Shown in pieces: positions 28,067 to 36,796 of a DNA stretch of 64,000 bases. Below the pieces are notes generated by a model that worked only from the letters and a program-made list of their open reading frames with translations, searched no databases and was not told where the DNA came from. The stretch comes from Chitinophagaceae bacterium (lineage in GTDB: Bacteria; Bacteroidota; Bacteroidia; Chitinophagales; Chitinophagaceae): NCBI GenBank assembly GCA_947447465.1, contig CANFKE010000006.1, forward strand, positions 62,001 to 126,000, in the 5' to 3' direction. Position 1 is the first letter of the stretch, and each line of letters opens with the position of its first letter. Made by a program: the position numbers and the translations under genes.

Positions 28067-28558
28067 TTACAGCTCCCACATTTCCCTCATCTTCCTCACA
28101 AATGCATTGGTAGCCGGGCAGTGCACTACATTTTTCTTAAAGGTATCGATATACTCATTCAATGGTTGCTTATCATGATGCGGAAACTCAGCACAATCTG
28201 CTGGTCTTACCTCATAGATACTGCATTTATTGTCAGCCAGTAGAAACTGACAAGGTTGTGTTGTATTGACCCAATGCCCCGATCTGGGCTCCAGCTTCAG
28301 CCACTTCTCTTTAAAAGTAGCAGGCTTCATTCGCAGGTGTGTGGCTATGCGGATAATATCATCATGTGTAAAGGAAGGGGTCATGGTCTTGCAGCAATTG
28401 GCACAATCCAGGCATTGCACTTCATTCCATGCCGCCATATCTGCTTTCGGTAACATTTCGGGTAGGCTGGCAGGTAACTGCTCCTCCAACTCATTGAGAA
28501 ATGCTACCAGTTCATCTTTCTCCTTACCTGCCTTTATACGGAACGCATCCAGATCCAT
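28067..28558 (-). CDS. YkgJ-family cysteine-cluster protein
   Basis: 163 residues of the YkgJ/CxxCxxCC family, thought to bind zinc or an iron-sulphur cluster. The N-terminal cluster CLDCANCC supplies Cys49, Cys52, Cys55 and Cys56. The second set is in QPCQFLLADNKCSIYEVR and PADCAEFPHH. Function is uncertain; related proteins have been linked to flagellin N-methylation, but nothing here supports that role. It stands alone between the tex terminator region and its own terminator. Confidence 0.85.
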   Translation of the reverse strand: MDLDAFRIKAGKEKDELVAFLNELEEQLPASLPEMLPKADMAAWNEVQCLDCANCCKTMTPSFTHDDIIRIATHLRMKPATFKEKWLKLEPRSGHWVNTTQPCQFLLADNKCSIYEVRPADCAEFPHHDKQPLNEYIDTFKKNVVHCPATNAFVRKMREMWEL

Positions 28559-28581
28559 TGTGTAAAGTTACAGAACAACGT

Positions 28582-28628
28582 CTCAAAGATGGTCACGGTG
28601 AGGCCCTCGAACAGCGACAATCTTTGAG
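28582..28628. repeat. Intergenic imperfect palindrome (copy A)
   Basis: Arms CTCAAAGAT (28582-28590) and ATCTTTGAG (28620-28628) enclose GGTCACGGTGAGG and GAACAGCGAC. The sequence from 28592 on resembles the palindrome at 34762-34801 (shared GTCnCGGTnAGG, then ATCTTTG and ATCGGG). It lies between the ykgJ-like start and the tex terminator. Role unknown. Confidence 0.45.
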
Positions 28629-28661
28629 CATCGGGCCGGTTCTCTTAGGGATAGCGTAACT

Positions 28662-28700
28662 AAAAAAGATTTGACAACCTTCTAAAAAGTTGTCAAATCT
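28662..28700 (-). terminator. Terminator of tex
   Basis: A perfect 12-bp stem, AGATTTGACAAC (28667-28678) with GTTGTCAAATCT (28689-28700), is followed on the minus strand by a T6 run (28667-28662). It starts 27 nt after the tex stop. Confidence 0.92.
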
Positions 28701-28726
28701 CTACATGATACAATTGCTGTAATGCG

Positions 28727-30970
28727 CTACTTCGAAAACCTGTTCTTCAGCATACTCAGCGCATCATTCATGCTTACTGGCGCTTCTTGTTTGGGTTGGC
28801 TGTTATGTTGTTTAGGTACAGGTGGGCCTTGTCTTTTTCCTCCTCCTGCTATCGGTTCCTGTGTCTGTTTTATCGACAAGGCTATACGCTTGCGGGGCAC
28901 ATCTACTTCAGTCACTTTTACCATTACCTGCTGATTCAGTTTCAGCACCTCATTAGGGTCAGTGATATATTTTTGTGATATCTCCGATACATGTACCAAT
29001 CCATCCTGTTTCACTCCTATATCTACAAATGCACCAAAGCGGGTGATGTTGGTGACTACTCCCGGCACTATCATACCTGTGTGTACATCTTCAATAGCGT
29101 ATATGGCGGCAAATTCAAATTGCTGCACCTCGCTGCGCGGGTCCAGCCCCGGCTTCTTGAGTTCATTGATAATATCACGCAAGGTATGTTCCCCTATCTC
29201 AGGGGTAATATATTTTTTCGGATCCAGTTGCTTTACCAACTCTGCATTGCCTATCAGCGATCTGACATCGGCATTGATGTCTTTGGCCATCTTCGCTATC
29301 AGTGGGTAGGCCTCAGGGTGCACGGCACTGCCATCCAGAGGGTCTTCTCCTTCTTTGATGCGCAAAAATCCTGCACACTGTTCAAATGCCTTATTGCCCA
29401 GTCGGGGCACTTTCATCAGTTGTTTGCGGCTGGTGAACTTACCGATCTCATTCCTGTAATTGATAATGTTCTCCGCAATAGAAGGGCCAATACCACTCAC
29501 ATAAGATAACAAATGTTTGCTGGCGGTATTGAGGTTGACCCCAACTGTATTTACACAACTGATAACGGTCTGGTCAAGTCGTTCCTTTAGTCTCACCTGA
29601 TTCACATCATGCTGATACTGACCTACACCAATGCTCTTGGGGTCTAGTTTCACCAGTTCTGCCAATGGGTCCATAAGCCTGCGCCCGATGCTTACAGCGC
29701 CACGTACGGTGATGTCTTCATCCGGAAATTCTTCACGGGCTATCGGCGATGCGGAGTAGATAGATGCACCATCTTCATTGACAAGAAATACAGGCAAGCC
29801 AAGGTTCAATTTCTTGATAAATCCTTCGGTCTCCCTGCCTGCTGTTCCATCACCTATCGCTACCGATTGCAGGTTGTAGGTCTGCACCAGATGGCGGATG
29901 GTACGTTCTGCTTCAGGTAATCTGTTCGGCTCATGTATATAGATAAGACTGGTCTTAAGTAAAGAACCCTGTTCGTCAAGACACACGATTTTACAACCTG
30001 TTCTGTAACCCGGGTCTATGGCCAATATACGCTTGCTGCCCAACGGTGAACTAAGCAATAATTGACGAAGATTTTCGGCAAATACATTGATCGCTTCTTC
30101 ATCCGCTTTTACTTTAAGAGACATCCTGAATTCGCTTTCCAGACTGGGTAGTAATAATCTTCTCCACGAGTCTCTCACTGCTTTTTTAACATGGTCTGCA
30201 GCATCATTATGTGCGGTCACAAAATGTTTTTCTGCCAGTGCCAATGCCTCCTCTTCTTCAGGAGATATGGCCATGCGCAATACACCTTCCATAAAGCCAC
30301 GCATAATGGCCAGCAATCTGTGGGATGGTATCTTGGCTATAGGTTCTGAGAAGTCGAAATAGTCTTTATACTTGATGGCTTCCTGCTCTTTATCTGCCAG
30401 CACCTTGCTTTGCACGGTGGCTTTATACTCAAACAGGCGACGCATGCCGGCACGTACTTCCGCATGTTCGTTCACCATTTCAGAAATGATGTCGCGTGCA
30501 CCTTGCAGTGCTTCATCTGTGGTCTTAACTTGTTCGTTGATATGTGCCTTTGCAGCTTCAGTAATATCAAAATTCTTTTGTTCCAGCAGTAGGTTGGCCA
30601 GTGGCTCCAGACCATTCTCTCTGGCTGTTTGTGCCTTGGTCTTTCGTTTGGGTTTGTAGGGTAGGTATAGATCTTCCAGTTCAGAAAGAGATGTTGCAGC
30701 ATTGATCTTTGATTGCAGCAACTCGGTCATTTTGCCCTGCTCAGTGATCGTTTTTTCTATAAATACTTTACGGTCTGCAAACTCTTTCTGGGCATTGGCT
30801 TCATCCTGAATGCTTTGTATCTGCACCTCATCCAGCGCACCGGTTTTATCTTTTCTGTATCGGGCTATAAAGGGTATTGTAGCGCCCTCTGCCAGTAGTT
30901 CTAATACAGCGGTTACATCTTGTTTTCTTAAATTCAGTTTGGCACTCACGCCCTGTACATACTCTAACAT
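28727..30970 (-). CDS. tex: Tex family RNA-binding protein
   Basis: 747-residue cytoplasmic protein. It begins with the Tex N-terminal helical domain (ATIPFIARYRKDKTGALDE at about 30-48). A YqgF-like RNase H fold follows, with ILAIDPGYRTGCKIVCLD near 315-332 and AIGDGTAGRETE near 375. Helix-hairpin-helix repeats come next (YVSGIGPSIAENIINYR; VPRLGNKAFEQCAGFLRI), and an S1 RNA-binding domain near 640-710 (GVVTNITRFGAFVDIGVKQD). Tex proteins affect transcription and RNA handling, but their exact task is not settled. A short Pro/Gln/Lys-rich linker and the MNDALSMLKNRFSK tail end the protein. Single gene with its own terminator. Confidence 0.95.
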   Translation of the reverse strand: MLEYVQGVSAKLNLRKQDVTAVLELLAEGATIPFIARYRKDKTGALDEVQIQSIQDEANAQKEFADRKVFIEKTITEQGKMTELLQSKINAATSLSELEDLYLPYKPKRKTKAQTARENGLEPLANLLLEQKNFDITEAAKAHINEQVKTTDEALQGARDIISEMVNEHAEVRAGMRRLFEYKATVQSKVLADKEQEAIKYKDYFDFSEPIAKIPSHRLLAIMRGFMEGVLRMAISPEEEEALALAEKHFVTAHNDAADHVKKAVRDSWRRLLLPSLESEFRMSLKVKADEEAINVFAENLRQLLLSSPLGSKRILAIDPGYRTGCKIVCLDEQGSLLKTSLIYIHEPNRLPEAERTIRHLVQTYNLQSVAIGDGTAGRETEGFIKKLNLGLPVFLVNEDGASIYSASPIAREEFPDEDITVRGAVSIGRRLMDPLAELVKLDPKSIGVGQYQHDVNQVRLKERLDQTVISCVNTVGVNLNTASKHLLSYVSGIGPSIAENIINYRNEIGKFTSRKQLMKVPRLGNKAFEQCAGFLRIKEGEDPLDGSAVHPEAYPLIAKMAKDINADVRSLIGNAELVKQLDPKKYITPEIGEHTLRDIINELKKPGLDPRSEVQQFEFAAIYAIEDVHTGMIVPGVVTNITRFGAFVDIGVKQDGLVHVSEISQKYITDPNEVLKLNQQVMVKVTEVDVPRKRIALSIKQTQEPIAGGGKRQGPPVPKQHNSQPKQEAPVSMNDALSMLKNRFSK

Positions 30971-31076
30971 ATTGCTTCAGATCTTGGGCTGCGAATGTAA
31001 GGAATGCACACAAAATAATACCTGTCAATTTGCACCTGGCAGTTGATCAGGTATGTGTTGTTCTTGAGTGGCAGGC

Positions 31077-31229
31077 CTAAGCTTTTTTTTGCAGCAGTTC
31101 ATCAGCCTTTTTCTTCAGTTTCCTTGCTTTGGCCTCGGTATCGCTTTTTACTTCCAGAAATGTATTTTCCAGTAGCAGGCCCACAATGATGCCTGCTGTC
31201 GCATAGGTAATTAATCTTGATAGTTTCAT
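31077..31229 (-). CDS. Small YtxH-like membrane protein
   Basis: 50 residues from the ATG at 31229 (MKLSRLITYATAGIIVGLLL). One transmembrane segment (about 7-22) is followed by a lysine- and glutamate-rich helix, KARKLKKKADELLQKKA. This resembles the small YtxH/gas-vesicle-accessory-like proteins that Bacteroidota carry in several copies. A longer frame to 31295 is possible but begins in a poor context. Function unknown. Confidence 0.55.
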   Translation of the reverse strand: MKLSRLITYATAGIIVGLLLENTFLEVKSDTEAKARKLKKKADELLQKKA

Positions 31230-31369
31230 ATATCTTGTATTCTTGATGTTCAATGAGTAAGATACATAAATTATGCCATCGGTCTTTTGTAGCAAAAATG
31301 GCAGTCATCAGTTTATATACGGCGCCAATATTTTGGTAACTTCACATTCACTATTTTATTTTCCCCGAT

Positions 31370-31732
31370 ATGTTTGAAAGTAAACATCAGCCGCTGGCAT
31401 CAAAGAATGTATTTTACTATCGTGTTTTCAGAAGTTTTGCCATAGGTACCCTAATTCTGGTCATTTGCTTGGCAATAGGTGTTTTGGGTTATCACTATAT
31501 TGCCGACATCCCCTGGATAGATGCGCTTCACAATGGGTCTATGATCCTCAGCGGAATGGGGCCTGTAGCAGAGGTCAAAAATGTATCTGGCAAAATATTC
31601 TCTTCAGCATATGCATTATTCAGTGGGGTGGTCTTCATCACCAATATTGGGTTCATACTTGCGCCTACCGCTCACCGCTTTTTTCATAAGTTGCATGTAG
31701 GTGATGATGACGATCTGGAAAATGAGAATTAA
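31370..31732 (+). CDS. Small two-helix membrane protein, unknown function
   Basis: 120 residues. The first hydrophobic segment is about 24-48 (FAIGTLILVICLAIGVLGYH) and the second about 82-102 (AYALFSGVVFITNIGFILA). Between them IPWIDALHNGSMILSGMGPV could form a re-entrant loop. The helix-loop-helix layout loosely recalls two-TM channel proteins, but no selectivity-filter TxGYG is present, so I do not call it one. The C-terminus is acidic (GDDDDLENEN). It is divergent from the YtxH-like gene, with about 140 nt between their start codons, and stands alone. Confidence 0.65.
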   Translation: MFESKHQPLASKNVFYYRVFRSFAIGTLILVICLAIGVLGYHYIADIPWIDALHNGSMILSGMGPVAEVKNVSGKIFSSAYALFSGVVFITNIGFILAPTAHRFFHKLHVGDDDDLENEN

Positions 31733-31865
31733 TAAATAGCAATGAATATTTTTAATAAAGCATGTAGAGACGCATAATTGCGCTCAATAATAGATAACAA
31801 ACTAGGGGTATGCTGCAAATTCTTACATTCCGGCTATTCTGATGCAGACAACAAAAGCACATCCG

Positions 31866-31873
31866 TATCTTTG
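31866..31873 (+). promoter_or_regulatory. TAnnTTTG promoter element of the thioesterase gene
   Basis: TATCTTTG followed by CGCCC, 24 nt before the ATG at 31898, matches the Bacteroidota -7 element. No clear TTTG -33 partner was found at the expected spacing. Confidence 0.6.
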
Positions 31874-31897
31874 CGCCCGTAAACAATATATATTACC

Positions 31898-32356
31898 ATG
31901 GGTTATAAAGATATTCCTAAAGGAAAAGTACTGGAGTGGGTAAAAGAACAGTATTTGGGCAAAGAAGTGACTGATTCCCGTTCTCCGGCAGGTAATTGGC
32001 TCAAATTCACTTTAGAACATATTGAAAAAGGTAGCGCAACACTCACTATGGAAGTGCGCGAGGAAATGACCAATCCTTATGGCAATATTCATGGTGGAAT
32101 GATGAGTCTGGTGATAGATGAAGCGATAGGCTGGGCTATCGTTAGTCTCGATACAGAAATGCATTATACTTCATTGACGCTCAATGTCGATTTCCTTTAT
32201 GCCATCAGTGCCGGCCAGCGATTACGGGTATTCTCTAAAGTAATGCGTTCAGGCAAAAAGATCATCAATGTAGAATGTCACGTTTATGATATGGAAGGTA
32301 AGATACTCGCTCGTGGTGGTAGTAATCTTATCGTTACAGGTATGGCTTTTGTGTAG
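31898..32356 (+). CDS. Hotdog-fold thioesterase, PaaI family
   Basis: 152-residue acyl-CoA thioesterase of the hotdog fold. The signature NPYGNIHGGMMSLVIDEAIG (59-78) has the conserved HGG (65-67) and the catalytic-type Asp74 in the central helix. The LTLNVDFLYAISAGQ strand follows. PaaI-like enzymes hydrolyse various acyl-CoA esters; the preferred substrate cannot be told. It is a single gene with its own promoter element and no metabolic partners nearby. Confidence 0.85.
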   Translation: MGYKDIPKGKVLEWVKEQYLGKEVTDSRSPAGNWLKFTLEHIEKGSATLTMEVREEMTNPYGNIHGGMMSLVIDEAIGWAIVSLDTEMHYTSLTLNVDFLYAISAGQRLRVFSKVMRSGKKIINVECHVYDMEGKILARGGSNLIVTGMAFV

Positions 32357-32549
32357 AGAAGAGTAACCTGATCTTGCTCATTGCCGAACTTTATGTTGGG
32401 TGCTCAGAAGCACGACCATAGGCATCCGGACTACTCATATTATGTCACATAATTCAATGAGCACCCGTAGCCTGTCTCTGACCTGACACCATCGGGCAGG
32501 TTCGTTTTGTAATTCCGTATATCAACATCATTTTTTATTTTTACCACCT

Positions 32550-34721
32550 ATGGCTACCTATTCCACCGACAAGCTCAAACAAGCACTCAAACACTTCTTT
32601 GGTTACGATGATTTTCGTCTCGATCAATTAGCGGTAATACAAAATGTATTGTCCGGTGCTGATGTTATGGGCATCATGCCTACAGGTGGGGGTAAGAGCA
32701 TCTGTTATCAGTTGCCTGCTATGTTACTGCCGGGTATCACTATAGTTGTTTCCCCGCTTATTGCTTTAATGAAGGATCAGGTAGATGCGCTTTTGGCCAA
32801 TGGTATCCATGCCGCATTCCTCAATTCTTCACAATCTGCCGATGAGCAGCGAGAGGTCATCATTCAGGCGCAGGCAGGTAATGTAAAGTTGCTCTACATA
32901 GCACCCGAACGAATACCGGCAAACAGTAGTGCATTCATAGATTTTATAAGAAGGCTCGATCCCTCTCTCTTCGCCATAGATGAAGCACATTGTATCTCAT
33001 CATGGGGTCACGACTTCAGACCAGAGTATCTGAAGCTGGCCATACTCAAACAGAGTTTTCCCAATACTCCTGTTATTGCGCTCACTGCAAGTGCAGATAA
33101 ACTCACGCAAGACGATATTGTTAAGAAGCTGGATATACCTAAAGCCAAGGTCTTTATCTCCAGCTTCAACAGGCCCAATATATATTACTACATCCGCCCC
33201 AAGCAAAACACCATGGCTCGTATTGCGGAGTATATCATGAAGCACAAGAATGATTGTGGTATCATCTATGCATTATCTCGTGCTTCTACCGAGGATATTG
33301 CAGGTAAGCTGCACGCTATGGGCATAAAGGCCGCATACTACCACGCGGGTATAGATGCTAATGAGCGTAGTCGCGTTCAGGAGGCCTTCCAGAAAGATGA
33401 AGTAAAGGTTATAGTCGCAACTATAGCTTTTGGTATGGGTATCGATAAGTCGAATGTGCGCTATGTCATTCACCACGATGTGCCTAAGAACATAGAAGGC
33501 TATTATCAGGAAACCGGTCGTGCCGGCAGAGACGGCTTGAAGAGCGACGCCATTCTTTTTTACTCTCGTGGTGATATTATGAAGCTCAAAGGCTTTGTTA
33601 CTGTAGATGGTAATGCAGAGCAGACCGTTATTGCTATGAACAAACTGAAGAAGATGGAGCAGTTTTGTGAGAGTGATACCTGCCGCCGTCAATACCTGAT
33701 GCAGTATTTCGGTGAGCCATTCCCTGCATATTGTGGTAGCTGCGATTATTGTATGAGCTCGCTCGAAGAGCGCGACGCTACCATTGATGCACAGAAATTT
33801 TTATCTGCTGTTGTGCGCACAGGAGAGCGGTATGGGGTAGGGTATATCATAGACATATTACGTGGATCCTCGGCCGAGAAGATACAACCAGCTCATAAAG
33901 AACTAAAGACATACGGTATAGGCAAAGACCTGAAAAGAGAAGAGTGGGAATGGTTGGCCAGACAGATGCTCAACAATGGCTTCATCGATCGGTCGAACGA
34001 TCAGTACGCTTCGCTCTTACTCAATGATAAAAGCAAAGCCATACTCAAAGGCGAATCCAAATTGATGTTGGTCATGCAGAAAGAGCAGAAGCTTTCTGTT
34101 ATGGAGGAAGAGGAATTTACTTATGATGAAGGTCTGTTGAAAGAACTGAAGGGCGTACGCTACGAACTGGCCGACAGAGAGCATGTACCTGCCTATAATA
34201 TTGTGCCTGATAATACCCTTGTAGAAATAGCCATGTACCTGCCTCAAACTTTCGACGAGCTCAAGCAGATCAGCGGATTCGGAGATTTTAAGGTCGGTAA
34301 ATATGGCGGTGCATTCCTCGATATTGTCAAAAAAGCAATAAAGGAAAAGAGCCTCGAGTCTCGCATGCACCTCAAGATCCCTAAGACAATAAAGAAAGCA
34401 GCTGCAGACAAAGCACCTGCCGCAGGAAACACTAACGCGGTCACACTCAGCTTATATAAGCAAGGGCTGAGCATGGAAGAAATCGCGGAGTCGCGCAAAC
34501 TGGCCATAAGTACTGTGGAGGCTCATCTCACTAAATTCATATCCACTGGAGAGGTAGATATCTTTAAACTGGTATCCCCTTATAAGGTCGATAAGATCAT
34601 CGCCACAATACGTATCTCCGGCCAATATGCCGGTCTCAAAGTCTTGAAAGAAACCCTCGGCGACGACTACTCCTACAGCGAAATAAAGCTGGTAATGGAA
34701 TACAATAAGGTGTTTAACTGA
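32550..34721 (+). CDS. recQ: ATP-dependent DNA helicase RecQ
   Basis: 723-residue 3'-5' helicase for recombination and repair. Walker A is PTGGGKS (44-50) and the DEAH box is at 144-147, followed by CISSWGHDFR. Helicase motif VI is in YYQETGRAGRDG. The zinc module has Cys in CESDTCRRQYL and GSCDYCMSS, then the RQC winged helix. An HRDC domain follows at about 545-620 (NTLVEIAMYLPQTFDELKQI and GFGDFKVGKYGGAF). A C-terminal helix-turn-helix region (LYKQGLSMEEIAESRKLAIS, about 630-650) is the RecQ 'wHTH' extension seen in Bacteroidota. Single gene, converging on the sugar-transferase gene. Confidence 0.96.
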   Translation: MATYSTDKLKQALKHFFGYDDFRLDQLAVIQNVLSGADVMGIMPTGGGKSICYQLPAMLLPGITIVVSPLIALMKDQVDALLANGIHAAFLNSSQSADEQREVIIQAQAGNVKLLYIAPERIPANSSAFIDFIRRLDPSLFAIDEAHCISSWGHDFRPEYLKLAILKQSFPNTPVIALTASADKLTQDDIVKKLDIPKAKVFISSFNRPNIYYYIRPKQNTMARIAEYIMKHKNDCGIIYALSRASTEDIAGKLHAMGIKAAYYHAGIDANERSRVQEAFQKDEVKVIVATIAFGMGIDKSNVRYVIHHDVPKNIEGYYQETGRAGRDGLKSDAILFYSRGDIMKLKGFVTVDGNAEQTVIAMNKLKKMEQFCESDTCRRQYLMQYFGEPFPAYCGSCDYCMSSLEERDATIDAQKFLSAVVRTGERYGVGYIIDILRGSSAEKIQPAHKELKTYGIGKDLKREEWEWLARQMLNNGFIDRSNDQYASLLLNDKSKAILKGESKLMLVMQKEQKLSVMEEEEFTYDEGLLKELKGVRYELADREHVPAYNIVPDNTLVEIAMYLPQTFDELKQISGFGDFKVGKYGGAFLDIVKKAIKEKSLESRMHLKIPKTIKKAAADKAPAAGNTNAVTLSLYKQGLSMEEIAESRKLAISTVEAHLTKFISTGEVDIFKLVSPYKVDKIIATIRISGQYAGLKVLKETLGDDYSYSEIKLVMEYNKVFN

Positions 34722-34761
34722 TATACAGGATGATGCAACGGATTAAAATACCCTCCAAACA

Positions 34762-34801
34762 TTGTCGCGGTAAGGTTCTAGAACCGAGATGATCTTTGGC
34801 T
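34762..34801. repeat. Intergenic imperfect palindrome (copy B)
   Basis: Contains the perfect 12-bp palindrome GGTTCTAGAACC (34774-34785), inside weaker arms CCAAA (34755-34759) and TTTGG (34795-34799). The sequence is similar to the palindrome at 28582-28640. It sits between convergent recQ and the sugar-transferase gene and could serve as a two-way terminator, though it lacks T runs. Confidence 0.45.
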
Positions 34802-34842
34802 ATCGGGACGTATTCGTTTTACACTCTACCTCCGCTGCTATA

Positions 34843-35481
34843 TCAGCACCCCCCCTTGAACTTCTCCATAGTTGCAGACGTATCAGAACTGATACCTTCC
34901 GATTTGAACACCTTTGAGACGGTGCGTAATAATATTTTAAAATCCAGCATAAAAGAGATGTGCTCTACATACCACACATCCAGTTCAAATTTCTGTTTCC
35001 ACCCTATGGCATTGCGCCCGTTGGTCTGCGCCCAGCCGGTGATGCCGGGTTTCACATCGTGGCGGTGCTTTTGAGTTTCACTGTATAAGGGTAGATACTC
35101 CACCAATAACGGCCTTGGCCCCACGATACTCATATCCCCTTTGATCACATTGATCATCTGCGGCAACTCATCCAGTGAAGTTTTACGAATGAAAGATCCT
35201 ATTGCCGTCAGGCGCTCCGCATCAGATAACAGGTTGCCGTCCTTATCCTTCTTGTCATTCATCGTCTTGAACTTCACCACCTTGAATATCTTCTCACGCT
35301 TGCCCGGTCTGGGTTGAAAGAAGAACGGTTTACCATCATTAGCAATGGCCAGCAGTATTACCAATACAATAAATACAGGCGACAGTACTACGAACACAGT
35401 AAATGCTACAACAAAGTCTGCAAGTGGCTTTACCGCATTAATGTAGATAGATGATAATAGACTCCGCTTGAACGCTGCCAC
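34843..35481 (-). CDS. Initiating sugar (phosphoglycosyl) transferase
   Basis: Monotopic phosphoglycosyl transferase that links the first sugar phosphate to undecaprenyl phosphate at the inner membrane; 212 residues from a GTG at 35481. One N-terminal membrane segment is visible (about 20-45). The catalytic core follows: FQPRPGKREKIFKVVKFKTM, SLDELPQMINVIKGDMSIVG, PRPLLVEYLPLY, then KPGITGWAQTNGRN. The GTG lies 4 nt after the preceding stop and matches the length of short family members. A TTG at 35550 would overlap the glycosyltransferase gene by 65 nt. A G7 tract close to the stop could shift the last residues only. Last gene of the polysaccharide operon. Confidence 0.88.
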   Translation of the reverse strand: MAAFKRSLLSSIYINAVKPLADFVVAFTVFVVLSPVFIVLVILLAIANDGKPFFFQPRPGKREKIFKVVKFKTMNDKKDKDGNLLSDAERLTAIGSFIRKTSLDELPQMINVIKGDMSIVGPRPLLVEYLPLYSETQKHRHDVKPGITGWAQTNGRNAIGWKQKFELDVWYVEHISFMLDFKILLRTVSKVFKSEGISSDTSATMEKFKGGC

Positions 35482-35485
35482 TGCT

Positions 35486-36727
35486 TTATTTTTTATTGAT
35501 GATCGAACTGATATGATTGATGTATCTCTTCGCAAGTACTTCTCTGTCAAAGTTTTCTTTCGCGTATCTGTAGCCGCTCTCTCCTTGTGCTATCAGCTTC
35601 TCCGGATGAGCAAGATAATCGCGGATGATACGGTCATATTCTGCGGTGTTCTCCGGCTCTACATATGTTCCCGCTCCCGCATCTTCTACCAATTCTCTCG
35701 ACACTCCGTCAATTGCCATCAAAATAGGTTTCTTACAAGACATGTAATCAAATGTTTTGTTCGAGTACACGGTCTTAAAGGTATCTACCCGCTTCAATAC
35801 TGATGCACCCATTTCTGATGCCAGTATATATCTGAACACCTCTGCTTTTGGTACCGAGTCAAGAAAGCGAACATTAGGCACATTCCTGTCTTTGGCCATT
35901 TGCTGCAAACGGGCCTTTTCCATTCCCTGTCCTATCAGCAAAAAGAGTACATTAGTATCTTTCAGGGCTTCACCTGCATCCAGTATTTGCTCAAGGTGGT
36001 TAGCCACACCATGTGCACCTACATACGTGATCACAAATCTTCCTTCCAGGTCATGCTGCTTTCTGAATGCAGCTACATCCAGCGTCTGCAGCAGTGTTTC
36101 AGACAAGCTGAAGTCAGATGCATTAGATATCTGTATCAGTTTATTTTCCGGAATACCTTTTTTCTCTTTCAGCGTCTTGTAGAATGCTGGTGTTAACACA
36201 TTGATCAGCTTGGCGCGTTTATAGATGAACCGCTCTACCCAATACGCCAGCTTTATCACCATTCCATTGGTCAGTACACCTGTATCTATCGCCGATTCAG
36301 GCCACAGATCACGCACCTCGAAGACGAACGGCATACCTCTCAATCTCGAGATAAGATAGCCACTGCCACCAACAAATAATGGTGGTGAGGTCACAATTAC
36401 AACATCAAACTTGCCCTTCGCTTTAAACAATCCTGCATAGCATGAGGAGAACATGAATGAAAAATACCCCCATAGCCTGCCCGCGAATCCATTGTTATAA
36501 GACTCTGATACATGGCAGCGCCACACGGTCACTGCACCCTGTTGCTTCTTTACAAAGTGTTTGCCTTTATACTCTTCTCGTTTTTCCAGTCCGTTGGCAT
36601 GCATCATGCCGCCAAGCACAGTTACGGTATGGCCCATTTCTGTCCACACACGTGTCAGTTCATTCCACCTCGATCCGCCCGGATCATCCTCTTCCAAAAA
36701 ATATTGATGTAGTAGTAATACGTTCAT
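35486..36727 (-). CDS. Glycosyltransferase family 4, WbuB-like
   Basis: 413-residue GT-B glycosyltransferase. The N-terminal acceptor domain starts MNVLLLHQYFLEEDDPGGSR and contains DVVIVTSPPLFVG and VFEVRDLWPESAIDTG. The C-terminal donor domain has VITYVGAHGVANHLEQIL and LLIGQGMEKARLQQMA, and ends in the EKLIAQGESGYRYAKENFDR helix. This wording matches the WbuB group used in O-antigen and capsule synthesis. It starts 69 nt after the lyase gene and precedes the sugar transferase, as the glycosylation step of the operon. Donor and acceptor are not predictable. Confidence 0.88.
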   Translation of the reverse strand: MNVLLLHQYFLEEDDPGGSRWNELTRVWTEMGHTVTVLGGMMHANGLEKREEYKGKHFVKKQQGAVTVWRCHVSESYNNGFAGRLWGYFSFMFSSCYAGLFKAKGKFDVVIVTSPPLFVGGSGYLISRLRGMPFVFEVRDLWPESAIDTGVLTNGMVIKLAYWVERFIYKRAKLINVLTPAFYKTLKEKKGIPENKLIQISNASDFSLSETLLQTLDVAAFRKQHDLEGRFVITYVGAHGVANHLEQILDAGEALKDTNVLFLLIGQGMEKARLQQMAKDRNVPNVRFLDSVPKAEVFRYILASEMGASVLKRVDTFKTVYSNKTFDYMSCKKPILMAIDGVSRELVEDAGAGTYVEPENTAEYDRIIRDYLAHPEKLIAQGESGYRYAKENFDREVLAKRYINHISSIINKK

Positions 36728-36796
36728 TGTTCGATCCTGATCTTTTATAGTATGCCGCTGTCCCGGCTAAAGGTAATGACCTTCTTATTGTTTTCC

